A stretch of 20,038 nucleotides of DNA from CAZPEV01 sp964585635 (GTDB lineage: Bacteria > Zixibacteria > MSB-5A5 > GN15 > JAAZOE01), in assembly GCA_964585635.1 (NCBI GenBank), contig CAZPEV010000049.1:1-20038 (forward strand), written 5' to 3'. Numbering within the stretch: the stretch's first letter is position 1; each line of letters starts with the position of its first letter. Made by a program: the position numbers and the translations under genes. The notes under the pieces are model-generated. The model was not told the origin of the DNA. It saw only the letters and a list, made by a program, of their open reading frames with translations, and did not search any database. Shown piece after piece: positions 13,705-20,038 of this stretch.

Positions 13705-13790
13705 GCGGTGTCATTACCGGGAGTCGATCTACCCGGCAGGCGGGAATTGCAACACAGCTCCTGGCGGCCGGCCGATCACTTGAGTATTTC

Positions 13791-13826
13791 CCCGAGGCGG
13801 AGATCGTCCGCCTCGGGTTATGTTTT
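13791..13826 (+). terminator. Terminator between the convergent BON and transporter genes
   Basis: CCCGAGGCGGA, loop GATCG, TCCGCCTCGGG (perfect 11-bp stem), then TTATGTTTTT. It serves the BON gene; its reverse face may also serve the transporter gene ending at 13841. Confidence 0.8.
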
Positions 13827-13840
13827 TCAGGGCCGCAGTT

Positions 13841-15097
13841 CTATCGCCTGAAGAAGATCAGGGTAATGATGAAGAAAATCGGCAGGAGGATGAGGCCGGA
13901 GTAGGCCATATACGCAAAGAAGTGGGGCACCTTGACATCTTGTTTCTCGGCAATTGATTTGACCATGAAGTTCGGGCCGTTCCCGATATAGGTATTGGCC
14001 CCCATGAAAACGGCCCCGCAGCTGATTGCCCGCAGCAGATCGACCTGCACCCCGGCGATGGCCGTGACACCGGCCGGGCCGGCCGCGGTGACACCCTGAG
14101 CCAGGGAAAAAAAGGTCAGGTAGGTGGGGGCATTGTCGAGAAATGAGCTCAGCCCACCCGTCAGCCAGAAAAACTGCCAGGGCTCGGTGATGCCGAACTC
14201 GGCCCCCTTGAGTCGCAGCAGAAGCAACAACGGCACCATCGTGACAAAAATGCCGGCGAAGATAATGGCCACCTCATTGATCGGATGGTAGGTGAATTTA
14301 TTCTTGACGCGCGTCTCCTCGCTGGTAAACGCCAGCGACAGCACGGTCATCAGGACCATGATCACCTCCCGGTACGGCGTGGGAGTCTGAAAAGACACGG
14401 CCGCGATCACGCCGCCCAGGAACAAGAGGTTGATCTTTCCCTGAATGCCCAACGGCTGCATCAGGGCAATGTCCCGCTTGATTTCCGCCCCCCGTTCTTT
14501 GCGATAGGCTCTCGTGTCCCAGACATAGAAGACCGCCAGCACCATCGCGAGCGTGATCAGCCATTCGGGAAGCAACCCGAAGGTCCAAGTGAACGGCACC
14601 CCTTTGAGATACCCCAGAAACAAGGGCGGGTCACCCAAGGGAGTCAGGCAGCCACCGATATTGGACACGACAAAAATAAAGAACACCGGAATATGCCTGG
14701 TCCGTTTTCGCTCGCTGTTGGTCCTCAGCAGCGGCCGGATAAGCAGCATGCTGGCGCCGGTGGTGCCGATCAGATTGGCGATGACGGCCCCGACCAGAAG
14801 AAACATGGTGTTGACGCGCGGTGTGGCCTGCAAATCTCCGGTCAAGAGAATCCCGCCGGAAATAATGAACAGAGATGCCAACAGGATGATAAAGGAAGCA
14901 TAATCTTTGATGCTATGGCCAAGCTCAACCGGCATGGTAGTGATCAAGTATATAAACATGGGCAGGCTGATGAGGGCGATGACGATCGCCTTGTTGCGAT
15001 TATTGTCCCAGAAGCGGGGAAGCGCCAGCGGCATGACGGCGATCAGCAATAACACCACGATAAACGGCAGACCAGCATATAACGATAACGATTCCAT
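13841..15097 (-). CDS. NhaD/CitMHS-type membrane transporter (probable sodium-proton antiporter)
   Basis: A 418-residue integral inner-membrane protein with about a dozen hydrophobic segments spread over its whole length. Motifs typical of the ion-transporter (NhaD, CitMHS, ArsB) superfamily are visible: N-I-G-G-C-L-T-P-L-G-D-P-P-L-F-L in the first half, and S-S-F-L-D-N-A-P-T-Y-L and N-T-Y-I-G-N-G-P-N-F in the second, the two inverted-repeat signature loops. Proteins of this type are annotated as Na+/H+ antiporters or putative citrate transporters; the substrate cannot be decided here. ATG 15097 is preferred over an upstream in-frame start at 15124 because AGGAGG sits 8 bases before it. It has its own promoter and faces a convergent gene. 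Confidence 0.88.
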   Translation of the reverse strand: MESLSLYAGLPFIVVLLLIAVMPLALPRFWDNNRNKAIVIALISLPMFIYLITTMPVELGHSIKDYASFIILLASLFIISGGILLTGDLQATPRVNTMFLLVGAVIANLIGTTGASMLLIRPLLRTNSERKRTRHIPVFFIFVVSNIGGCLTPLGDPPLFLGYLKGVPFTWTFGLLPEWLITLAMVLAVFYVWDTRAYRKERGAEIKRDIALMQPLGIQGKINLLFLGGVIAAVSFQTPTPYREVIMVLMTVLSLAFTSEETRVKNKFTYHPINEVAIIFAGIFVTMVPLLLLLRLKGAEFGITEPWQFFWLTGGLSSFLDNAPTYLTFFSLAQGVTAAGPAGVTAIAGVQVDLLRAISCGAVFMGANTYIGNGPNFMVKSIAEKQDVKVPHFFAYMAYSGLILLPIFFIITLIFFRR

Positions 15098-15189
15098 GAT
15101 CCCTTCCTCCTGCAAGCATGTCATGGACGCCCCGGCAAGTCTGGTCTAGAACTGGTTTCGGCAGTCCATATTTGGGTTGATTACGGCCT

Positions 15190-15218
15190 ATTATCGAAAA
15201 ACGAAGACCGATTGTCAA
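15190..15218 (-). promoter_or_regulatory. Sigma-70 promoter of the transporter gene
   Basis: On the minus strand, TTGACA (15213-15218), 17 bases, GATAAT (15190-15195). Predicted start near 15183, giving a leader of about 86 bases. Confidence 0.65.
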
Positions 15219-15301
15219 GGGCGATCAATACCGATTTCGGGGCGCCCCACAGGGTTGGTCACGGTGCGCATCGGCCGGCGATGAGGTCTCGGATAAACAA
15301 C

Positions 15302-15329
15302 GAGGCCGATTCCGTCAGGAATCGGCCTC
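15302..15329 (-). terminator. Terminator of the FKBP gene
   Basis: GAGGCCGATTCC, loop GTCA, GGAATCGGCCTC: a perfect 12-bp stem. On the minus strand it starts 55 bases after the FKBP stop and is followed by GTTGTTTATCC, a modest T-rich tail. Confidence 0.65.
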
Positions 15330-15384
15330 CATCCATTTGAGTGATTCTCGATGTCGGCCTTCCGAGTCCGACTGCGTCCCGGCC

Positions 15385-15933
15385 TTACTTGCCCTTGGTG
15401 ACTTTGAGCAGGTCGATCTCAAAGAGCAAGGTCGAGTTCGGCGGAATCTTGACTCCGCCCATCGACCGTGAGCCGTATCCGAGGGTCGGGGGGATAATCA
15501 GCTCGCGCTTACCGCCGACCTTCATCCCGGCCACACCTTCTTCCCAGCCCTTGATAACCTGGCCGGCGCCGATCTTGAAGCCAAACGGCTGGTTGCGGTC
15601 ATGGGAACTGTCGAACTTTTCCCCTCTCTTGCCGTTCTGGTCGAGCCAGCCGGTGTAATGGACCTCAACCATATCACCCGTGGCCGCCTCATCGCCCTTG
15701 CCGACCACCTGGTCGATCCACTTCAGGCCCGAGGCCGATGTCAGGGTATGCTTTTCCAATCCCTCGGCCTTGCCCTGCGTAGCCAGTTGAACCTTCGGCG
15801 TCGTCCCTTTTGTCTCGACTTTCCCTTGCGGTGGTTCGACTTTGCCTTTCGGCACGACTTTGGTCGAGTCAGTCGCCATGGCGGTCATCGCGAAAATCAC
15901 GATAATCCCCAGAACAAAAATGATTCTCTTCAT
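15385..15933 (-). CDS. Exported FKBP-type peptidyl-prolyl cis-trans isomerase
   Basis: A 182-residue protein with a Sec signal peptide (M-K-R-I-I-F-V-L-G-I-I-V-I-F-A, likely cut after A-M-A), a Lys/Pro/Gln-rich linker to about residue 70, and one C-terminal FKBP domain. The domain shows V-E-V-H-Y-T-G-W-L, G-E-K-F-D-S-S, F-G-F-K-I-G-A-G-Q-V-I-K-G-W-E-E-G, G-G-K-R-E-L-I-I-P, L-G-Y-G and L-L-F-E-I-D-L-L, which cover the standard active-site residues. It would assist folding of periplasmic or outer-membrane proteins. ATG 15933 lies 9 bases after GGAGG; a TTG three codons upstream is less likely. It is a single-gene unit between two terminators. Confidence 0.92.
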   Translation of the reverse strand: MKRIIFVLGIIVIFAMTAMATDSTKVVPKGKVEPPQGKVETKGTTPKVQLATQGKAEGLEKHTLTSASGLKWIDQVVGKGDEAATGDMVEVHYTGWLDQNGKRGEKFDSSHDRNQPFGFKIGAGQVIKGWEEGVAGMKVGGKRELIIPPTLGYGSRSMGGVKIPPNSTLLFEIDLLKVTKGK

Positions 15934-16168
15934 ACTCGTCAACCTCCATACGATACACTGTACAAGAACCTACTGCTCTTCTTTCGGATGCTTTTCTTCC
16001 GCTTTTGTATAGGTTCTGATACACGCCAATACCGGGCCGGGTTCCGACAAGATGAGATAAAGCGCCCCGAAGCGGCAATTATTTTTTCGTCCGCTTTGAA
16101 GTCGACCGGCCGGGTCATGACGGAAACGGCGGTCCCGGTGGTTGTCGCGCCGTCTCCGGAGATCAAAG

Positions 16169-16198
16169 AGGGGCCGTATCCTCCGACGGGCGGCCCCT
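16169..16198 (-). terminator. Probable terminator of the OmpA-family gene
   Basis: AGGGGCCG, 14-base loop, CGGCCCCT, followed on the minus strand by CTTTGATC. It lies 23 bases after the stop of the OmpA-family gene. Confidence 0.45.
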
Positions 16199-16220
16199 TG
16201 TCGATGATCATCTGTCGTTT

Positions 16221-17801
16221 CTACTTGGCCGACTCGATCTCCACTCGGCGGTTTTGATGCCGTCCCTCAGGCGTCTTATTGTCGGCCACAAAATATTTCG
16301 GGTTTTCACCAAACCCTTTGGCCGTCATCTGGGCGGCCGGGACCCCTTTTGATTCAAGGTAGGCCATCACCGCCTCGGCTCGCTTCTGCGACAGGGCCAG
16401 GTTATATTCGTCGGTATTCTGGTCGTCGGTGTACCCGCGAATCTCAATCCTGGTTTCGGGATAGGCGATAATTCGCGGGGCCACCTCATCCAGATCCCGC
16501 TTGGCCTTATCGTCCGGTTCATAGGCGTTGCTGGCATAGTTGATATGCAGGGTGATCTTCTCGGTCACGCGCTTCACGAGCGGGCAGCCGTCGCTGCCGA
16601 CCTTGACCCCGCGGGGCGTTCCCGGGCACTTATCCAGGCTGTCCGGGACGCCGTCGTAATCGGAATCATACGGGCATCCGTTCTTGTCTACCGCAACGCC
16701 GGCCGGCGTGTCGGGGCATTTGTCGAGACCATCGGGGACGCCGTCCTTGTCGGAATCGACAGGGCATCCCTCCTTATCGACCACGACGCCTTTGGGCGTG
16801 CCGGGGCACTTGTCCAAATAGTCGGGAACGCCGTCACCATCGCTGTCGGGCGGACAGCCGTATTCATCCACCTTGACGCCGGCGGGGGTATTGGGGCATT
16901 TGTCGAGGCCGTCGGGGACGCCGTCCTTATCGGAATCAAGGGGACACCCCTGGGCGTCAACTATCGCCCCCTTCGGGGTATTGGGGCATTTGTCCAGCCC
17001 GTCCGGGACCCCATCGCCGTCGCTGTCGATCGGGCAACCGTTCTTGTCTACTTTGGCTCCAATCGGCGTGCCGGGGCATTTGTCTTTGGAATCGACCACG
17101 CCGTCGTGATCGGAATCGGTGGCGCCGCCGAAGGAATAGGTCAGTCCGATCGACGGTTCGAAATACGCGAGGAACGGTCGGGTGCGGTATTTGTCCCAAT
17201 CGTCGGGGCCGTAATATCCCCGTGGTAGGTCAGTCCACAGATTGTACGCCTCAAACGATACCCTTCCCCGGATATCCAGCCCCAGTTGTTCTGTCACCGG
17301 AATCAGCAGCCCGGCGCCGACTTTGAAATCAATATCGGGACAGAGGTAGGATGTATCAGAGGCCAGATCCTTGACCCTCCAATAGTCGATCCCTACTCCA
17401 GCCAGCAGATACGGTCGGAAGGAATGGACCGGGCCAAAGTAATATTCGGCGTCCAGGCCGAGCAAGAGGCCGGTCAGCTTGACCGAGGCATTGTCCTTAT
17501 TATTGAGATGAATGCCTTTCCCGCTGCCGCCGGTGGTATCGTCATAGGTTAATGCGTATCCGCCGCTCAGGGTCAGCGCAAAACGATCACTCAAATTCCG
17601 TTTGATCTCGGCCCCGATATCCCATCCCATCATAAACGGCTGATTTTGGTGATCGAAGTTGGAGAATTTGGCTCCATGCATAAATGGTATCAGGAATGGG
17701 GCGCGAATCCCGATACTGGTTTTGCCTTTCATCTCGGCAGCGCCGGCCATGGCGCCCAGCATTACAGCCAAGACAACCGCCAGAGCAAGTCCTTTTCGCA
17801 T
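16221..17801 (-). CDS. OmpA-family outer-membrane protein with six thrombospondin type 3 repeats
   Basis: A 526-residue protein in three parts. After a signal peptide (M-R-K-G-L-A-L-A-V-V, cut near A-G-A-A) comes an N-terminal beta-barrel of about 200 residues with alternating aromatic strands. It is followed by six consecutive ~30-residue thrombospondin type 3 repeats of the form D-S-D-x-D-G-V-P-D-x-x-D-K-C-P-x-T-P-x-G, each ending x-D-x-x-G-C-P; these bind calcium and form a stiff stalk. The last ~115 residues are an OmpA peptidoglycan-binding domain (I-E-I-R-G-Y-T-D-D, N-L-A-L-S-Q-K-R-A-E-A-V, N-R-R-V-E-I). It links the outer membrane to the wall. ATG 17801 follows AAGGAGGTCC. Confidence 0.93.
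   Translation of the reverse strand: MRKGLALAVVLAVMLGAMAGAAEMKGKTSIGIRAPFLIPFMHGAKFSNFDHQNQPFMMGWDIGAEIKRNLSDRFALTLSGGYALTYDDTTGGSGKGIHLNNKDNASVKLTGLLLGLDAEYYFGPVHSFRPYLLAGVGIDYWRVKDLASDTSYLCPDIDFKVGAGLLIPVTEQLGLDIRGRVSFEAYNLWTDLPRGYYGPDDWDKYRTRPFLAYFEPSIGLTYSFGGATDSDHDGVVDSKDKCPGTPIGAKVDKNGCPIDSDGDGVPDGLDKCPNTPKGAIVDAQGCPLDSDKDGVPDGLDKCPNTPAGVKVDEYGCPPDSDGDGVPDYLDKCPGTPKGVVVDKEGCPVDSDKDGVPDGLDKCPDTPAGVAVDKNGCPYDSDYDGVPDSLDKCPGTPRGVKVGSDGCPLVKRVTEKITLHINYASNAYEPDDKAKRDLDEVAPRIIAYPETRIEIRGYTDDQNTDEYNLALSQKRAEAVMAYLESKGVPAAQMTAKGFGENPKYFVADNKTPEGRHQNRRVEIESAK
16572..17111 (-). repeat. Six in-gene tandem repeats (90 bp each) coding thrombospondin type 3 units
   Basis: Period of 90 bases (30 codons), six units, each starting with D-S-D-x-D-G and ending in G-C-P. 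The units differ at several bases, so they are not freshly copied, but the DNA similarity is high enough to allow slippage or mis-assembly. Confidence 0.85.
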
Positions 17802-17825
17802 AGATGGACCTCCTTTTTGGCACAC

Positions 17826-17853
17826 ATTTTAGATGACTGAAGTTTTCCCTCAA
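17826..17853 (-). promoter_or_regulatory. Sigma-70-like promoter of the OmpA-family gene
   Basis: On the minus strand, TTGAGG (17848-17853), 16 bases, TAAAAT (17826-17831). The start would fall about 18 bases before the ATG, leaving just room for the AAGGAGG site, so the leader is very short. Confidence 0.35.
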
Positions 17854-17976
17854 ATCTAGCGCCAATGTAGATTAATGATTCCCTATTTGCAAACAATTTC
17901 CAAAGCAAAGTAATGCGCGACATCGGCACGCGTCCGCAAACATGATGCCCTGCAAGGGCTTTCCTGCGCACCAGGC

Positions 17977-19032
17977 TTAATCGGAGACGAATCGTCCTTC
18001 TCCAAATCCCAAAATCCAAAAATCTGATTCCGGCAAATTGTATTTCTCCAGGGCCGTGCGCAGGTCCTTCTCGTGAGCATTAATCGTCTGTTCGGGGTGT
18101 TCCAGGAAGGTGCCGAAATGCATTCCGACGCTTTGCCCTGAATTCAACAAGCGGTGCGCCATCACCGCGTCATCGGGATTCATATGCTGAGATTTCATGA
18201 ACCACCGTTTTTCGTAGTTGCCGACGGGGAATATCGTCAACCGGAAGCTGGGAAAGCGCTCCCTTATGGATAGTAGAAACCGGCCATAACCGGTGTCGCC
18301 GGCATAGTAAATTCGGCCTCCCGGGCCTTCGATAACAAAGCCGCCCCATAAGGTTCGGTCTCCGCCCCAGGGAAAACGGCCGGACGTGTGCCGGGCAGGG
18401 ACAAAGGTAATTTTCAATTCACCCGACCGAAGCGCCTGCTCCTCCCACCAATCCATCTCGACCACGTTGGAGATGCCTTCCGAGGTCAGCAGCCCCTTGA
18501 GGCCCAGGCCGACCAGTATCTGCGGCCGATACTCCTGGCACAGTCGTCTCACGGTCGGCAGATCGAGATGATCGTAGTGGTCATGGCTGATCAGTATGGC
18601 ATCTATCTTTGGCAGATCCTCCATCCGGATGCCCGGCGCCCGCACCCGTTTGGTGCCGATCCATGATACCGGGCTGGCCCGTTCCGACCAAATGGGGTCG
18701 GTCAGGATATTGACGCTGTCGGTTTGAATCAGCATGGTGGCATGATTGACATAGGTGATCTTGATCTCTTTGCCGCCGACAAAGGCCGCCGGCGCCGGCT
18801 GCGGTGGATCTTCAACCCATTTAGGCCAGTCCACCGTCTTCATCTCCCACAGCCATTTTATCATATCGCTGAAGGTGTGCTCCGGTTCATCATTGAAGAA
18901 GCAGTTGCCGTCAAAATGATCCGACGGTGGCCCCGCGTATGAGGCAACAGGCGAATAGACGACGATCATCAGCAGGATTGCCGACAATGCCAGTACCGCC
19001 AGGATGGCGGCATATTTCCTTGATAGAGCCAT
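17977..19032 (-). CDS. Metallo-beta-lactamase-fold hydrolase, NAPE-PLD-like
   Basis: A 351-residue protein with an N-terminal signal anchor (~10-35). Its mature start P-P-S-D-H-F-D-G-N-C-F-F-N is a hallmark of NAPE-PLD-like members of the family. Metal ligands are visible as S-H-D-H-Y-D-H-L-D (the HxHxDH motif), A-R-H, and Y-A-G-D-T-G-Y-G, with H-F-G-T-F near the end. Relatives cleave phosphodiesters such as N-acyl-phosphatidylethanolamine, but bacterial members are mostly uncharacterised, so the substrate is unknown. ATG 19032 is chosen over an upstream one (19119) because GGGAG lies before it and the signal anchor follows directly. The location is probably periplasmic or membrane-attached. 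Confidence 0.88.
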   Translation of the reverse strand: MALSRKYAAILAVLALSAILLMIVVYSPVASYAGPPSDHFDGNCFFNDEPEHTFSDMIKWLWEMKTVDWPKWVEDPPQPAPAAFVGGKEIKITYVNHATMLIQTDSVNILTDPIWSERASPVSWIGTKRVRAPGIRMEDLPKIDAILISHDHYDHLDLPTVRRLCQEYRPQILVGLGLKGLLTSEGISNVVEMDWWEEQALRSGELKITFVPARHTSGRFPWGGDRTLWGGFVIEGPGGRIYYAGDTGYGRFLLSIRERFPSFRLTIFPVGNYEKRWFMKSQHMNPDDAVMAHRLLNSGQSVGMHFGTFLEHPEQTINAHEKDLRTALEKYNLPESDFWILGFGEGRFVSD

Positions 19033-19339
19033 TCGCAATCTCCCGACGCCAAGGTTATCAAAAAGATATCGATTCTTGTACCGTAGATCAACAACGGTGG
19101 GCGCCTTGGGGCAAGGCACCTATAAGGACATGTAGTAGTGATCCGGGCGTGGTGGCTGGAAAGGATTGTCCACTTGCGATCGGCAACCTTTGGGTCAGCG
19201 GCGCTTTCGACCCGCCCCCTACGCCAGAGGCTCAGCTTGGGGCAGTGGAGGCCGCGCCGTGCTGGACTATGACGACTGGCTCGATAACGCCATGGATCGC
19301 TCAGCTGGTATACTGGTCGCCGGTTTTAGGTCAGGAGCG
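19033..19339. other. 307-bp intergenic region
   Basis: No gene, RNA or clear promoter recognised between the metallo-hydrolase and the DUF1524 gene on the same strand. Confidence 0.5.
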
Positions 19340-20038
19340 CTATTGGCGACGCGCCGCCTCCGATCCGGCCGAACCCGCACCATCCATTGCAGGAGTGACA
19401 ACTCCGCTGACGCTGTAGTGATCCCAAAGCTTCCGCAAGACGATTTCGTGATTTGCCTTCAACTCGGTTAGTGTCCACTTCTCATTGCGGAGAACCCTCA
19501 GCGAATTCGGGCAGGTATTGATCCATTTCTCGAAGTACCGTTCTTTCTTAACGCTGTAATCCAATCGTCCCTGGGACGAGTTTTTGCGCCGAGTGATGAG
19601 CACCAGATTGCCAAGCTTGTCCGTCCACTCGGACTGTTCCTGCGGGGTGAAATCCTTTACCCATTGGCTGTCTTGAGCGGGATTTTGGGGCAGGACGTGT
19701 TCCACCGAAAGTGTCTCGAATTGCATACGTTGACCGGGGTCCGTAAACAGGAAATCGAGTTTCAGAAGAATGTAGCGCGCAAAACTTCTGCCATACACCG
19801 GTCCGCTGATGACTCGGACCAGTGAATCGCTGTCGCAGTCGAAGCAGTCGGAACTAAATACGGCGTCTACTGACTCGGCGTCATCAATTACTTTGATGAC
19901 CTTGTTCATAGCTTCGATACGATTCGTGGGCGCATACTGACCAATCCAGTCCGCTGAGAACTTATTGTCAAGTCGCCGCAGGAATTCAAGGAGCCGAGTA
20001 TACCCGAATTTGTCGAAGTACCTGAGTAGGGGCGGAAT
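19340..20038 (-). CDS. C-terminal part of a GmrSD-type DUF262/DUF1524 nuclease, cut by the window edge
   Basis: The frame is open from the window edge to the stop at 19340 (about 232 codons visible). The ATG at 19909 is internal, because the upstream codons continue the same protein (Y-F-D-K-F-G-Y-T-R, Y-A-P-T-N-R-I-E-A). The HNH-like DUF1524 signature is visible as S-V-E-H-V-L-P-Q-N-P and then L-G-N-L-V-L-I-T-R-R-K-N-S-S, followed by K-K-E-R-Y-F. This is the nuclease half of GmrSD-type restriction systems that target modified phage DNA; the DUF262 NTPase half would lie beyond the window. Whether it is a complete defence gene cannot be seen. Confidence 0.85.
   Translation of the reverse strand: MPPLLRYFDKFGYTRLLEFLRRLDNKFSADWIGQYAPTNRIEAMNKVIKVIDDAESVDAVFSSDCFDCDSDSLVRVISGPVYGRSFARYILLKLDFLFTDPGQRMQFETLSVEHVLPQNPAQDSQWVKDFTPQEQSEWTDKLGNLVLITRRKNSSQGRLDYSVKKERYFEKWINTCPNSLRVLRNEKWTLTELKANHEIVLRKLWDHYSVSGVVTPAMDGAGSAGSEAARRQ

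Noticed and set aside
16572..17111. 90-bp periodic repeats as a CRISPR-like array
   Set aside because: The repeats are in frame and encode thrombospondin type 3 units inside a clear gene; there are no separate spacers.

Overview
The window is GC-rich DNA from a metagenome-style assembly (a run of exactly ten Ns lies inside one gene). The encoded envelope proteins (OmpA-family outer-membrane protein, lipoproteins, periplasmic L,D-transpeptidases, BON-domain protein) and a sigma-54 activator point to a diderm (Gram-negative-type) bacterium. The mix would fit an FCB-group or candidate-phylum lineage, but nothing in the sequence fixes the taxon.

Left part (1-5470, all on the minus strand): a probable, possibly undescribed RiPP (ribosomally made, modified peptide) locus. 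Four tiny genes too short for ordinary gene callers each sit behind a strong Shine-Dalgarno. They encode 35-37 residue peptides that share the N-terminus M-[IV]-Y-L-I-[DT]-P and then diverge into a Cys-containing tail. Two of the four are identical and lie in a fresh 676-bp tandem duplication. Downstream in the direction of transcription are two radical SAM/SPASM proteins whose genes are 3 bp apart, and then the start of a further gene that runs off the window. The second radical SAM gene has an in-frame amber codon followed by 27 coding-like codons, which end 5 bp before the next gene.

Middle (5471-9475): diverging from the peptide genes is a 713-residue sigma-54 activator with a TPR-like N-terminus, no receiver domain, an intact GAFTGA loop and an Asn in the Walker B Asp position. 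Beyond it is about 1.5 kb with no convincing protein gene. It holds a -24/-12-like promoter, a duplicated module (CCTCCTT motif, small hairpin, long GC-rich hairpin), a terminator, and a diverged 5S-rRNA-like element followed by a strong intrinsic terminator.

Right part (9507-20038): an envelope operon (DUF4398-like lipoprotein, two L,D-transpeptidases, and a lipoprotein that looks like a catalytically dead L,D-transpeptidase relative). It is followed by a three-BON-domain periplasmic protein and, on the minus strand, an NhaD/CitMHS-type transporter, an exported FKBP-type prolyl isomerase, an OmpA-family protein with six thrombospondin type 3 repeats, a NAPE-PLD-like metallo-hydrolase, and the C-terminal part of a GmrSD-type DUF1524 nuclease cut by the window edge. 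Most of these are ordinary single-gene units, several with clear promoters or terminators.

Most interesting: the peptide locus with its two maturases and divergent activator, and the structured non-coding region beyond the activator.
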